From the NCBI RefSeq assembly GCF_000720485.1, contig NZ_JOAX01000030.1, positions 26,396 to 90,395 of the forward strand: 64,000 nt of DNA. The letters run 5' to 3'. The position numbers and the translations under genes are program-made. Shown piece after piece: positions 1-8,989 of this stretch. The notes below the pieces were generated by a model, which did not search any database, had not been told where the DNA came from, and was given only the letters and a program-made list of their open reading frames with translations. The DNA is from Streptomyces ochraceiscleroticus (GTDB lineage: Bacteria; Actinomycetota; Actinomycetes; Streptomycetales; Streptomycetaceae). Within the stretch, counting starts at the first letter, position 1. Every line of letters begins with the position of its first letter.

Positions 1-850
1 TGCCGAACTGCTCGCGGGTCTTCGCGTACTCCAGCGCCGCGTCGAAGCTGGCGCGCGCCGCACCCATCGCGCCCCAGACGATGCCGTACCGGGCGTGGCT
101 GAGGCAGCTCAGCGGGCCGCGCAGCCCGGTGACCTCGGGGAGCACCGCGTCGGCGGGCAGCCGTACGTCGTCCAGGACCAGCTCGCTGGTGACCGAGGCG
201 CGCAGCGACCACTTGTGCTTGATCTCGGGGGCCGAGAAGCCGGGGGTGTCCGTGGGGACCACGAAGCCGCGTACGCCGTCGTCCGTACGGGCCCAGACGA
301 CCGCGACGCCGGCCACCGAGCCGTTGGTGATCCACATCTTGCGGCCGTTGAGGACCCAGTCGGAGCCGTCGCGCTTGGCGTGGGTCCGCATGTTCGCGGG
401 GTCGGAGCCGTGGTCGGGCTCGGTCAGGCCGAAGCAGCCGATGATCTCGCCGGCGGCCATCCCCGGCAGCCACTGCTGCTTCTGCTCCTCGGAGCCGAAG
501 CGCCAGATGGCGTACATGGCGAGCGAGCCCTGCACGGAGACCAGCGAGCGGATGCCGGAGTCGGCGGCCTCCAGCTCCAGGCAGGCCAGGCCGTACTGGA
601 CGGCCGAGGCACCGGCGCAGCCGTAGCCGGTCAGCGACATGCCGAGCGCGCCGATCGAGCCGAGCTCGCGGGCCAGCTCACGGATGCCGGGCAGCTCGCC
701 GTCCTCGTACCACTGGGCGATGTGCGGCAGCACGCGGTCGGCGGCCCACTGGCGGACCGTGTCGCGTACGGCGAGGTCCTCGTCGGTGAGCAGGTCGTCG
801 ATGCCCAGCGGGTCGGCCGGGTCGAAGGGCGGCAGGGTGGATGCGGACAT
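1..850 (-). CDS. Acyl-CoA dehydrogenase, glutaryl-CoA dehydrogenase type (3' end cut by window edge)
   Basis: FAD-dependent acyl-CoA dehydrogenase; 283 codons are visible and the C-terminal part lies beyond the left edge. The N-terminal helical domain is followed by GLTEPDHGSDP (FAD/substrate loop), KMWITNG, LRASVTSELVLDDVRLP and LSCLSHARYGIVWG. The last two are typical of glutaryl-CoA dehydrogenases (lysine/tryptophan degradation; glutaryl-CoA to crotonyl-CoA plus CO2). The catalytic Glu and most of the C-terminal helical domain are not visible, so substrate is inferred from family resemblance. The ATG at 850 has a good ribosome site, GGAGG, 8 nt upstream. The AT-richer 851-905 stretch probably holds its promoter. 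Confidence 0.88.
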   Translation of the reverse strand, partial: MSASTLPPFDPADPLGIDDLLTDEDLAVRDTVRQWAADRVLPHIAQWYEDGELPGIRELARELGSIGALGMSLTGYGCAGASAVQYGLACLELEAADSGIRSLVSVQGSLAMYAIWRFGSEEQKQQWLPGMAAGEIIGCFGLTEPDHGSDPANMRTHAKRDGSDWVLNGRKMWITNGSVAGVAVVWARTDDGVRGFVVPTDTPGFSAPEIKHKWSLRASVTSELVLDDVRLPADAVLPEVTGLRGPLSCLSHARYGIVWGAMGAARASFDAALEYAKTREQFG

Positions 851-979
851 GACGAGGGCCTCCTGCGGCTGCGCGAAAAACTAGCAGTGGTAGTTATTGC
901 TCATGGCAGACGTTACGACGCGCGCGGGCGCGCCACAAGAGGGCCCGCGACCGGGCCGGCACAAGAAGGGAAGAGGCGC

Positions 980-2605
980 TCAGCGCCCGGAGGCCGCGGG
1001 CTCCGGCTCGGCATCGTGGCCCGGGTCCGACGCTTCCCCGTCGGTGCGCTCCGCCGCGTCCGCCACCCGCCGCGGCAGCCGCAGCGCGATCGCCGCGCCG
1101 ACCAGCAGCAGCACCGCGCTGGCCACGAGCGTGACGTGCAGGCCGTGCACGAAGGAGGCGCGGGCCGCCTCGCGCAGCGCGTGCCGCGCATGCCGGCCGA
1201 GGCCGCCGGCCACCTGGTACGCCTCGCCGAGCGAGTGCCCGGCCGCGCGGCTCGCACGGTGCGGCACACCGGCGATGCGGTGCAGGCCGGGCGCGTAGAC
1301 CGCGTTCATGACACTGCCGAGCACGGCCACGCCGATGCCCGCGCCGAGCTGGTAGGAGGTCTCGCCGATGGCCGCCGCTCCCCCGGACGCCTCGGCGGGC
1401 GCCTCGCTGAGCATCGACTCGTACGCCCCGAAGAGCGTGGACTGGAAGCCGAAGCCGAGCAGGACGAAGCCGGCGGAGAGCTGCCAGGGGTGGTCCTGCG
1501 TGCCCAGCGCGGTCAGGCACAGCACCGCGACGGCGGTGAGCACGAAGCCCGCCGAGACCATCACGCGCGGGCCGAGCGCCTGCAGCATCCGCGAGCCGGT
1601 GAGCCCGGCCGCCATCGCGGCGAAGACCAGCGGCAGCATCCGCAGCCCGGTCTCCAGGGGGGTCATGCCGAGCACGAGCTGGAGGTACTGCACGGCTATG
1701 AGCTGCAGTCCGACCAGGGCCAGCATCGCCAGCACGATGCAGCCGACGGACGTGCCGAAGGCCGGGCGGGCGAAGAGCCGCATGTCGATCAGGGGGTGCT
1801 CACGGCGTCGCTGCCGGTGCACGAAGAGGGCCAGCAGCAGCGCCCCGACCAGCATCGGACAGAGCGTCGTCCAGCCGACGACGTGCGCCCCGCTGCCGAT
1901 CTGCTTCACGCCGAATACCAGGCCGAGCACGCCGAGCGCCGCGATGACCGCGCCGAGGACGTCCCAGGGGCCGTTCCGCTCGCCCCGGGACTCCGGCAGC
2001 AGCCAGCGGCCGACCAGCAGCATGACGGCCATCATCGGGATGTTGATGAGGAAGACCGAGCCCCACCAGAAGTTCTCGACGAGGAAGCCGCCGAGCACCG
2101 GGCCGACGGCCGCGCCGACCGCGGCGACCGCGCTCCACACGCCGATGGCCACGGCCCGCTCGCGCCGGTCGGGGAAGACCTGGCGCAGGATCGACAGCGT
2201 CGCCGGCATGATCATCGCGCCGCCGACGCCCAGCAGGGCCCTGGCCACGATGAGGATCTGCGGATTGGGCGCCAGGGCGGCGCCGGCCGAGGCGATCGCG
2301 AAGAGTCCGTAACCGAAGAGCAGTATCCGGCGTCTGCCGACTCTGTCGCCGAGCGTCCCGAACAGGATCAGCAGGGACGCCGCGATGAGCGGGTAGACGT
2401 CGACTATCCAGAGCAGTTCGACCGGACCCGGTCGAAGATCTTCGGTGACGGCCGGCACCGCGACGTAGAGGATCGTCGTGTCGAGGGCGACGAACAGCAG
2501 GCTGACGCAGAGCACGATCAGCACGGTCCAGCGGTTCGCGCCGCCGCCGCGATGCCGGGTGACACCAGTCGTCCGCTTCTTGCCGGACGCGGTCGTCCCG
2601 GACAT
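980..2605 (-). CDS. MFS drug exporter, DHA2 (14-TM) family
   Basis: 541-aa integral membrane protein of the drug:H+ antiporter-2 (EmrB/SmvA-like) group. About 14 hydrophobic segments are visible. Motif A (GDRVGRRR) follows TM2, motif C (GPVLGGFLVE) lies in TM5, and LDTTILYVAVP in TM1 is characteristic of the family. Likely role: proton-driven export of drugs or secondary metabolites; substrate unknown. The start at 2605 follows AGGAGG at 7-8 nt; an in-frame upstream start at 2641 has no such site. No regulator gene adjoins it, but a perfect 7+7 palindrome lies about 130 bp upstream (2737-2753). A short GC hairpin at 942-957 may terminate the message. Confidence 0.9.
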   Translation of the reverse strand: MSGTTASGKKRTTGVTRHRGGGANRWTVLIVLCVSLLFVALDTTILYVAVPAVTEDLRPGPVELLWIVDVYPLIAASLLILFGTLGDRVGRRRILLFGYGLFAIASAGAALAPNPQILIVARALLGVGGAMIMPATLSILRQVFPDRRERAVAIGVWSAVAAVGAAVGPVLGGFLVENFWWGSVFLINIPMMAVMLLVGRWLLPESRGERNGPWDVLGAVIAALGVLGLVFGVKQIGSGAHVVGWTTLCPMLVGALLLALFVHRQRRREHPLIDMRLFARPAFGTSVGCIVLAMLALVGLQLIAVQYLQLVLGMTPLETGLRMLPLVFAAMAAGLTGSRMLQALGPRVMVSAGFVLTAVAVLCLTALGTQDHPWQLSAGFVLLGFGFQSTLFGAYESMLSEAPAEASGGAAAIGETSYQLGAGIGVAVLGSVMNAVYAPGLHRIAGVPHRASRAAGHSLGEAYQVAGGLGRHARHALREAARASFVHGLHVTLVASAVLLLVGAAIALRLPRRVADAAERTDGEASDPGHDAEPEPAASGR

Positions 2606-2736
2606 GTACGCACCTCCTGTCGAGCACTCGCAGCCGCGCACGACGGCACGACGAACACCCCGGGGGGACCGGCGGCACGGGCGAGTTGTGACGAAAGCCT
2701 ACGCGAGTCGCCGGGCGGGACACATGGCTCACCTCA

Positions 2737-2753
2737 CGATGAGATGCTCATCG
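2737..2753. promoter_or_regulatory. Operator-like palindrome upstream of the MFS exporter
   Basis: CGATGAG-atg-CTCATCG is a perfect inverted repeat with 7-bp arms and a 3-bp spacer, 132 bp upstream of the exporter start. Size and symmetry suit a dimeric repressor such as TetR or MarR. The regulator is not encoded in the neighbourhood, so this is inference. Confidence 0.4.
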
Positions 2754-2827
2754 CAAGGGCCGGGGGTTCTCATACCCACTGGACAGGGCACTGGCTACCA
2801 TTCGCCGCCGACTCCTTCGGGGGACCT

Positions 2828-2884
2828 TCGCACCCCCTGTCGCGGACCCTTCGTGAGGACTTCCGCACCCCCTGTCACGGACCC
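2828..2884. repeat. Two 22-bp imperfect direct repeats
   Basis: The unit [t/c]CGCACCCCCTGTC[g/a]CGGACCC occurs at 2828-2849 and 2863-2884, differing at two positions and offset by 35 bp, upstream of the PIG-V-like gene. Function unknown; it could be a tandem binding site or a local duplication. Confidence 0.5.
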
Positions 2885-2958
2885 GGCGCACCCCCGGCGC
2901 CCGCCCCGATCCGGCCATCGTGCCGCCGCGGCCCCCGCCCACCTGGATAATCGGATTG

Positions 2959-4143
2959 ATGACCGATCTCGCTTTCTCCGCCACCGCGGGTCCGGCCGCG
3001 GCAGGCAGAGGCGCCGGGGCCGCGCTGCGCCGTGCCGTGCCCGCCCTGGCGGCGTACGCGGCCATCCGCCTGCTGGGCCTCGTGGTGCTCGCCGTCTGGT
3101 CGGCGGCGGCCGGCAAGGACTGGCAGACACTCCTCTCCGCCCGCTGGGACTCGCTCTGGTACACCCGGGTCGCCGAGCAGGGCTACGGCTACGCCGTCCT
3201 GCTTCCCGGCGGCGAGGTGCACTCCAACCTCGCCTTCTTCCCGCTGCTGCCGTGGCTGGAGCGCGGCCTCTCGGCGCTGCTGCCGCTGTCCGCGGCCGGC
3301 GCCGGGCTGCTGGTGAGCGCGGCCGCCTCGGTGGCCGCCGCGTGGGCGCTCTACGCCACGGGCGAGCGGCTGAACGGCCCGCGGGCCGGGGTGACGCTGG
3401 CCGCGCTGTGGGCGGCGGTCCCGATAGGCATCGTGCAGTCGATGGCGTACTCGGAGGCGCTCTTCACCGCGCTCGCGGCCTGGGCGCTGTACGCGGTGCT
3501 GACCGGCCGGTGGCTGTGGGCGGGCGTGCTGACGTCGCTGGCCGGGCTGACCCGGCCGGTGGGCGCCGCGGTCGTCGCGGCCGTGTGGGCCGCCGCGGCG
3601 CTCCACCTGTGGCGCGAGCGGTCCCGCGAGGGCCGGGTGGCCTGGCGGCAGCACGGCCGGCTGCTCGCCGGGGCGGTGCTCGCCCCGCTCGGCTGGTGCG
3701 GCTTCTTCCTGTGGGTGGCCGCCCGCGAGGGCAGCCTCACCGGCTACCTCGACATCCAGGCGGGCTGGAACAACGGCTTCGACGGCGGCCTCGCCTTCGC
3801 CGCCTTCACCTGGCGGCTGCTGACGGGCCCTGCGCTGCCCGCCGGGCTCGCGCTGGTGGCGGGGGTCGCGGCGGTGCTGTGGCTGTACGTGCTCGGCGTA
3901 CGGCAGGGGCGGCCGGTGCCGCTGCTGGTCTACGGCGGCCTGGTGCTGGCACTGGCGCTGACCGCCAAGGGCTACTTCGGGTCCAAGCCGCGGCTGATGC
4001 TGCCGGCGTACCCGCTGCTGCTGCCGCCGGCCGCCGCGCTGGCCCGGTGGCGCCCCCGGTACGCCGCGGCCGTCCTCGGCGTCCTCGCGGCGGGCTCGGC
4101 GGTGTACGGCGCGATCTGGCTCAACGGCTCGGGCCCGCCGTGA
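2959..4143 (+). CDS. PIG-V-like mannosyltransferase-type integral membrane protein
   Basis: 394-aa polytopic membrane protein. The N-terminal TM segment is followed by an extracytoplasmic loop with RWDSLWYTRVAEQGY. This matches the WD-x-x-WY signature of PIG-V/GPI-mannosyltransferase-2-like GT-C enzymes, which use polyprenyl-phosphate-mannose donors. About ten further hydrophobic segments follow, and the C-terminal region has YFGSKPRLMLPAYPLLLPPA, typical of actinobacterial members. It probably mannosylates a cell-envelope acceptor; the acceptor is unknown. The start chosen is the ATG at 2959; an in-frame ATG at 2920 gives a proline-rich extension. Neither has a clear ribosome site, so a leaderless message is possible. 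Confidence 0.75.
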   Translation: MTDLAFSATAGPAAAGRGAGAALRRAVPALAAYAAIRLLGLVVLAVWSAAAGKDWQTLLSARWDSLWYTRVAEQGYGYAVLLPGGEVHSNLAFFPLLPWLERGLSALLPLSAAGAGLLVSAAASVAAAWALYATGERLNGPRAGVTLAALWAAVPIGIVQSMAYSEALFTALAAWALYAVLTGRWLWAGVLTSLAGLTRPVGAAVVAAVWAAAALHLWRERSREGRVAWRQHGRLLAGAVLAPLGWCGFFLWVAAREGSLTGYLDIQAGWNNGFDGGLAFAAFTWRLLTGPALPAGLALVAGVAAVLWLYVLGVRQGRPVPLLVYGGLVLALALTAKGYFGSKPRLMLPAYPLLLPPAAALARWRPRYAAAVLGVLAAGSAVYGAIWLNGSGPP

Positions 4144-4416
4144 CCGCGGGCCGAACGACTCCGGCGTGACCGCGGCCGGACCGGCGAACGCGCCGTGAAG
4201 CGCCGGGAAATACGCGATAAACGCGGCCGGGGAAATGCATTCAGCCTCTTGGACGTGCGGCCACACGGATGCCCTGCGGGCGAAAGAGCGATTTAGTGAA
4301 TTCTCTTGGCAGGGCCCTGGCGAATGGCTTGTTTGAGACGCATTCCACATCACATCGTCATTACAAAGCGGACGGTTTGACCAAGCGCCTACATCACACG
4401 CGGTAACGTCGATTGA

Positions 4417-5445
4417 GTGCGTACCGATGAGAAGCCCGACCAGAGGGAAGGGCACCCGAGCGAGCGCGCCCGGCCGTATATGACGCGAACACGCCACTGG
4501 CTGTTCGGCGGCACCGTGGCGGTCTATGCGGCGATCGTGCTCGGCGTGCTGACGACTTCCTGGCTGGTCACCCTCGACTGGCAGGTCATGCTGTTCAGGC
4601 CGTACAAGCAATGGCCTGACATCCACGCTTTCCTCGACTACTTCGTGGTGCTGGGCCAGCGCGGCCCCACCGCGGTCGCGGTGGCCGCGTGGCTGGTCTG
4701 GCGCTGCTGGCGGCAGAAGAACCTCCACCCGCTGCTGGTGCTGGGCGTCGCCCTGCTGATGCTCAACGTCACCGTGGGTGCCGCGAAGATCGGCATGGGC
4801 CGGCTCGGGCCGCACTACGCGACCGCCATCGGGACCAACGAGATGTGGCTCGGCGGCGATATATTCCCGTCCGGGCACACCGCGAACGCCGTGGTCACCT
4901 GGGGCGTGCTGGCCTATCTGGCGACCACCCCGCTGCGCCGCAGGATCCTTTCGGTGATCGCCGCGCTCGGCGCGCTCGGCGTCGGCATGACCACCGTCTA
5001 CCTCGGTACCCACTGGGTCAGCGACGTGCTGCTGGGCTGGGCCGCCGGCCTCCTGGTCATGCTCGCGCTCCCCTGGTGCGAGCCGGGCATGGCCTGGGCC
5101 GAGGCCCGGCTGAGGGCGGCCCTGTGGCGGCTGCGGGTCCAGCTCGGCGGCGCGGCACAGCCCCTCCCGGTACCGGCGAGCCCGGCGGGCGTCACCGCCG
5201 GCGTCTCCCGCCAGCGGGCGGTCGCCGAGGACGGCGTCCTGGTCCGCGAGCCGGCGGTGGCCGGCGGCGGACGGCAGGGCCGGTCCCCGGACACCTGGCC
5301 GCACCACCCCGCCCGCCCGCACACCACGCGGTCGGAGCGCACTCCGGTCACCCCCTCGGGCAGCCGAAGACCGCCGCACGCGGACCGTGCCCCGCGCACC
5401 GCACCGGTCACCACGACCGTCCGCGGCCGCTCGCAGGGAAGCTGA
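4417..5445 (+). CDS. PAP2-superfamily membrane protein with altered active-site arginines
   Basis: 342-aa protein. TM1 is around residues 30-50, the PAP2 domain spans about residues 55-220 with several TM segments, and a roughly 100-residue Pro/Arg-rich, probably disordered tail follows. Motif 2 is intact (PSGHTAN). Motif 1 reads KIGMGRLGP where the family has K-x6-RP, and motif 3 reads TTVYLGTHWVSD where the family has SR-x5-H-x3-D. The His and Asp of motif 3 and His of motif 2 remain, but both phosphate-binding Arg positions are replaced. Lipid or undecaprenyl-pyrophosphate phosphatase activity is therefore uncertain. GTG at 4417 has no ribosome site and may be leaderless; ATG at 4480 is an alternative. 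Confidence 0.75.
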   Translation: MRTDEKPDQREGHPSERARPYMTRTRHWLFGGTVAVYAAIVLGVLTTSWLVTLDWQVMLFRPYKQWPDIHAFLDYFVVLGQRGPTAVAVAAWLVWRCWRQKNLHPLLVLGVALLMLNVTVGAAKIGMGRLGPHYATAIGTNEMWLGGDIFPSGHTANAVVTWGVLAYLATTPLRRRILSVIAALGALGVGMTTVYLGTHWVSDVLLGWAAGLLVMLALPWCEPGMAWAEARLRAALWRLRVQLGGAAQPLPVPASPAGVTAGVSRQRAVAEDGVLVREPAVAGGGRQGRSPDTWPHHPARPHTTRSERTPVTPSGSRRPPHADRAPRTAPVTTTVRGRSQGS

Positions 5446-5490
5446 CACGGCGGACGTGCGGGGACGGTACGCACACCCCCCCCGCACACC

Positions 5491-5529
5491 ACGGCCCCGG
5501 CGGCTCCACTCAGGAGCCGCCGGGGCCGT
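5491..5529. terminator. Bidirectional terminator hairpin
   Basis: A perfect 17-bp inverted repeat (arms 5491-5507 and 5513-5529, 5-nt loop) lies between the converging PAP2 and I78-like genes. Confidence 0.85.
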
Positions 5530-5580
5530 CGTCGTACGGGGAGGACGGGGGTACGCGGGAGGGGGAAGCGCGCGGGCCGC

Positions 5581-5796
5581 TCAGCCCTTCCAGGACTTGT
5601 TCACGGTGCCGTCCTGCACCTCGAAGTTCAGCCGGCCCGCCAGGTACTCCATGGTGATGATCGCGCCGGGCGGCAGCGACCTGACGGTGCTCCAGCCGCG
5701 CGCGCGGGCCTGTTCCTCGGCCTGCTGCTGCTCCAGACCGACATAGGTCTCGAGGTCGTCGTCCGGGTCTTTCGGAAGGTTCGGTACTGGCGCCAT
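5581..5796 (-). CDS. Peptidase inhibitor I78 family-like small protein
   Basis: 71-aa protein without a signal peptide. Its C-terminal half ([28 protein letters not shown], given here as separate parts: [14 protein letters not shown] at about 47-60 and GTVNKSW after it) has the -RLN- core and terminal beta-hairpin layout of the I78 potato-inhibitor-like family. The N-terminal half has an acidic, Gln-rich helix ([16 protein letters not shown]). Such proteins bind serine proteases; the target here is unknown. The start at 5796 is the conventional ATG, but the best ribosome site (GGAGGAGG) lies about 14 nt upstream, so a slightly longer N-terminus (GTG, in frame) is possible. Confidence 0.6.
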   Translation of the reverse strand: MAPVPNLPKDPDDDLETYVGLEQQQAEEQARARGWSTVRSLPPGAIITMEYLAGRLNFEVQDGTVNKSWKG

Positions 5797-6280
5797 GACG
5801 CCACCGTATGCCTCCTCCACAGGCACGCGGAAGGGCCTTCCTGACACACCGGAGTGTTCCCGGGGTCCGGCATTGGTCACACTTCTGTCACAGCCCACCG
5901 GGGCCGGTTTAGCGCCACTTCCGTCACCCGAACGAGCAGCCCCGGTATCACTTCGGCAACGGAGAAAACCGGCCCGATTTCCCGCTGATCGGTTTCCGCG
6001 AACCCACCCGTACAACTCCCGTCGCAGCCCGGAAATCATTCACCCGACGGCCTCGCATTCCCCTTACCCGATACGCAATATCGGGCGTCCCCTAATCCGC
6101 CGACGACGCACACTCCGCTCACATTTCCCGCACATCCCGCGGCGGCCGGGAGCGGCCGACGCCCCCTCGCGCGAAGGCCGTTGGGGCGCGCATCATGAAG
6201 CGAGCTCCAGTACGTCCTGCCGTCGGGGCGCGCCCTCGGTCACGCCCTGGTACGTCCTGTCGACGAACGAGGTGGCGCGG
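5797..6280. other. 484-bp leader/intergenic region upstream of ctaD
   Basis: No gene recognised. The stretch is less GC-rich than its surroundings, consistent with divergent promoters for the I78-like gene and ctaD. It contains the palindrome at 6067-6085 and a repeated GTACGTCCTG (near 6210 and 6250) close to the ctaD start. The long leader suggests regulated expression of this cytochrome oxidase subunit. Confidence 0.55.
6067..6085. promoter_or_regulatory. Palindrome upstream of ctaD
   Basis: CCCGATA-cgcaa-TATCGGG is a perfect 7-bp inverted repeat with a 5-bp spacer, 195 bp upstream of ctaD. It could be a repressor or activator site; the binding protein is unknown. Confidence 0.4.
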
Positions 6281-7978
6281 ATGGGAACAGTGGCACAGGG
6301 GGCGAGGACGGGACCCGTCGCGGCCCGCCGCCCCGGCAAGGTCGTGGTGGACTGGCTGACGACGACGGACCACAAGAAGATCGGCCATCTCTACCTGGTC
6401 ACGTCGTTCGGCTTCTTCCTCTTCGGCGGGGTGCTGGCGCTGGTGATACGCGCCGAGCTGGCCCGGCCCGGGCTGCAGTTGATCACGAACGAGGAGTACA
6501 ACCAGGCGTTCACGCTGCACGGCACGATCATGCTGCTGCTCTTCGCCACCCCGGCCTTCGCGGGCTTCGCCAACGAGATCATGCCGCTGCAGATCGGCGC
6601 GCCCGACGTGGCGTTCCCCCGGCTGAACATGCTCTCGTACTGGTTCTTCCTCTTCGGCGGGCTGATCGTGGTGGGCTCGCTGTTCACCTCGTCCGGCGGC
6701 GCGTCCTTCGGCTGGACCGCGTACGCGCCGCTGGACTCCATGGTCCGCTCCCCCGGCATCGGGCACGACATGTGGATCATGGGCCTGGCGCTGTCCGGCT
6801 TCGGCACGATCCTGGGCGCGGTGAACTTCCTGACGACGATCATCGGGATGCGGGCGCCGGGCATGACGATGTTCCGGATGCCGATCTTCACCTGGAACGT
6901 GCTCTTCACCTCGATCCTCGTCCTGGTCGCCTTCCCCGTGCTCGCCGCGTCACTGCTGGTGCTGGAGGCGGACCGGCGGTTCGGCTCGGTGGTCTTCGAG
7001 GCGGAGTGGGGCGGACCGCTGCTGTGGCAGCACCTCTTCTGGTTCTTCGGCCACCCCGAGGTCTACATCATCGCGCTGCCGTTCTTCGGCATCGTCACCG
7101 AGATCATCCCGGTCTTCTCCCGCAAGCCGATCTTCGGGTACACCATGCTGGTCGCGGCGACGATGGTGATCACCGCCCTGTCGCTGATGGTCTGGGCGCA
7201 CCACATGTTCGCCACCGGGGCCGTGCTGCTGCCGTTCTTCTCGTTCATGTCCTTCCTGATCGCGGTGCCGACGGGCGTGAAGTTCTTCAACTGGATCGGC
7301 ACGATGTGGCACGGCTCGCTGTCCTTCGAGACGCCGATGCTGTGGTCGGTCGGCTTCCTGGTGAGCTTCCTGTTCGGCGGCCTGACCGGGGTGATCCTGG
7401 CGTCGCCGCCACTGGACTTCCACGTCACCGACAGCTACTTCGTGGTGGCCCACTTCCACTACGTCGTCTTCGGCACGGTGGTCTTCGCGACGTTCGCGGG
7501 CTTCTACTTCTGGTGGCCCAAGTTCACCGGCAAGCTGCTCGACGAGCGGCTGGGGAAGATCCACTTCTGGACGCTCTTCGTCGGCTTCCACACCACCTTC
7601 CTCGTCCAGCACTGGCTGGGCGTGGCGGGGATGCCGCGCCGGTACGCCGACTACCTCGCGGCCGACGGCTTCACCGCGCTCAACACCCTCTCCTCGATCG
7701 GCGCCTTCCTGCTGGGCGCCTCCACCCTGCCGTTCCTCTACAACATCTGGAAGACGGCCAAGTACGCGCCGAAGGCCGATGTGGACGATCCCTGGGGCTA
7801 TGGCCGTTCCCTGGAGTGGGCCACCTCCTCGCCCCCGCCGCGGCACAACTTCCTCACCATTCCGAAGATCCGCTCCGAGTCCCCGGCCTTCGACCTGCAC
7901 CACCCGGTGACGGCGCGCAGCGAACTGACCGAGGAGGACGCGCGGCTCAGGCCGACGCCCGGGACAACCGATCCCTGA
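6281..7978 (+). CDS. ctaD: Cytochrome c oxidase subunit I (aa3 type), stand-alone copy
   Basis: 565-aa catalytic subunit of heme-copper oxidase, which reduces O2 to water and pumps protons across the membrane. Twelve TM segments are visible. Ligand motifs are intact: HGTIMLLLF (low-spin heme His), GHPEVY (CuB His, proton-channel Glu, cross-linked Tyr), WAHHMF (CuB His pair), PTGVKFFNW (K-channel Lys) and [11 protein letters not shown] (heme His). ATG at 6281 follows GAGGTG at 7 nt. Unlike the usual ctaC-ctaD-ctaE arrangement, no other oxidase subunit gene adjoins, so this is probably a second copy relying on subunits made elsewhere. Its 3' end overlaps the converging WYL regulator by 32 bp. 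Confidence 0.95.
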   Translation: MGTVAQGARTGPVAARRPGKVVVDWLTTTDHKKIGHLYLVTSFGFFLFGGVLALVIRAELARPGLQLITNEEYNQAFTLHGTIMLLLFATPAFAGFANEIMPLQIGAPDVAFPRLNMLSYWFFLFGGLIVVGSLFTSSGGASFGWTAYAPLDSMVRSPGIGHDMWIMGLALSGFGTILGAVNFLTTIIGMRAPGMTMFRMPIFTWNVLFTSILVLVAFPVLAASLLVLEADRRFGSVVFEAEWGGPLLWQHLFWFFGHPEVYIIALPFFGIVTEIIPVFSRKPIFGYTMLVAATMVITALSLMVWAHHMFATGAVLLPFFSFMSFLIAVPTGVKFFNWIGTMWHGSLSFETPMLWSVGFLVSFLFGGLTGVILASPPLDFHVTDSYFVVAHFHYVVFGTVVFATFAGFYFWWPKFTGKLLDERLGKIHFWTLFVGFHTTFLVQHWLGVAGMPRRYADYLAADGFTALNTLSSIGAFLLGASTLPFLYNIWKTAKYAPKADVDDPWGYGRSLEWATSSPPPRHNFLTIPKIRSESPAFDLHHPVTARSELTEEDARLRPTPGTTDP

Positions 7979-8903
7979 TCTCCCGTATCTGCTCCAGGAG
8001 TTCGGGCGGCTCGCGGACCTCGAAGTCGAAGCCGGTCATCATCAGGAACACGACCAGCGCGTCCGGGTTCGCCGCGCCGGCCCGCAGCAGGCAGGTGCGG
8101 TCGTCCACCGCCTCCAGCATCCCGGCCGTGGGCGAGACGCGCTGCGCTGCCTCCGCCAGCGGCACGTGCAGCAGGACGGTCGCGGACACCGCGTACACGG
8201 CTCTGGAGACGCCTTCGGAGACATAGGCGGCCAGGTCCTCGGCGGGTGGGGTACGGGGCGCCACGCGCGGCCCGTGCGGCGGGGTGGGGGTGATCCGGTC
8301 GGCGCGGAAGGTGCGCCAGTCCCCGCGTCCGGTGTCCCAGGCGACGAGGTACCAGCGGCGCTGGGCGCTGACCAGGCGGTGCGGCTCGACGGTGCGGCGG
8401 CTGACCGTGCCGTCGTGCGCGGCGTACTCGAAGCGGAGCTGCTGACTGTCCCGGCAGGCGGCGGCCAGTTCGGTGAGCACGGCGGCGTCCACGCGGGGCC
8501 CCGCGCCGTTCACCAGGGGGACGGTAAAGGTGTTCAAGGTACTGACGCGGCGCCGCAGCCGGGCCGGAAGTACCTGTTCCAGCTTGGCCAGCGCGCGGAC
8601 GGAGGTCTCCTCGATGCCCGCGACGCCGCCGGCCGCCGCGGTGCGCAGCCCGATCGCGACCGCCACGGCCTCCTCGTCGTCCAGCAGCAGCGGCGGGAGC
8701 TCGGCGCCCGCACCCAGTTGATAGCCCCCGGCGGTGCCGGGGGCCGAGTGCACGGGATAGCCGAGCTCCCGCAGCCGTTCGATATCACGCCGTACGGTGC
8801 GCGGCGTCACGCCCAGCCGGTCGGCCAGGTCGGCGCCGGACCATTCACGGTGGGCCTGCAGCAGTGAGAGCAGGCGGAGCAGGCGTGCCGAGGTCTCCAA
8901 CAT
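7947..8903 (-). CDS. HTH-WYL domain transcriptional regulator
   Basis: 318-aa DeoR-like regulator. The N-terminal winged helix-turn-helix (residues 1-60, [20 protein letters not shown]) is followed by a linker with [16 protein letters not shown]. The central WYL domain reads [23 protein letters not shown], followed by a WCX-like C-terminal extension. WYL proteins usually sense small molecules or nucleic acids; the target is unknown. It is divergent from no obvious partner, and its last 32 bp overlap the end of ctaD on the other strand, which could allow antisense interference. Confidence 0.88.
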   Translation of the reverse strand: MLETSARLLRLLSLLQAHREWSGADLADRLGVTPRTVRRDIERLRELGYPVHSAPGTAGGYQLGAGAELPPLLLDDEEAVAVAIGLRTAAAGGVAGIEETSVRALAKLEQVLPARLRRRVSTLNTFTVPLVNGAGPRVDAAVLTELAAACRDSQQLRFEYAAHDGTVSRRTVEPHRLVSAQRRWYLVAWDTGRGDWRTFRADRITPTPPHGPRVAPRTPPAEDLAAYVSEGVSRAVYAVSATVLLHVPLAEAAQRVSPTAGMLEAVDDRTCLLRAGAANPDALVVFLMMTGFDFEVREPPELLEQIREIRDRLSRASA

Positions 8904-8989
8904 GCGTCAGAGTCTGGCAGCACTTGCGGACAGCCATGGTCCGCAACGGCGGCTCCGCCCGCGCCGCCGTCAACGATTCACGCGCGCCG

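Larger units (their letters stand above)
2606..2958. other. Divergent intergenic region, about 350 bp
   Basis: Non-coding gap between the MFS exporter (leftward) and the PIG-V-like gene (rightward). It holds the palindrome at 2737-2753 and two 22-bp imperfect direct repeats at 2828-2849 and 2863-2884. Reading frames crossing it lack plausible coding features. No clear -10/-35 pair was recognised. Confidence 0.6.

Noticed and set aside
942..957. Strong terminator after the MFS gene
   Set aside because: Only a 6-bp GC hairpin; too weak to list as a terminator with confidence.
95..2950. 951-codon open frame on the plus strand
   Set aside because: It is antisense to the acyl-CoA dehydrogenase and MFS genes and has the Arg/Gly/His-rich composition of a shadow frame; no domain is present.
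2875..5487. 870-codon open frame on the minus strand
   Set aside because: Antisense to the PIG-V-like and PAP2 genes, which have clear motifs and ribosome or start signals; composition is that of a shadow frame.
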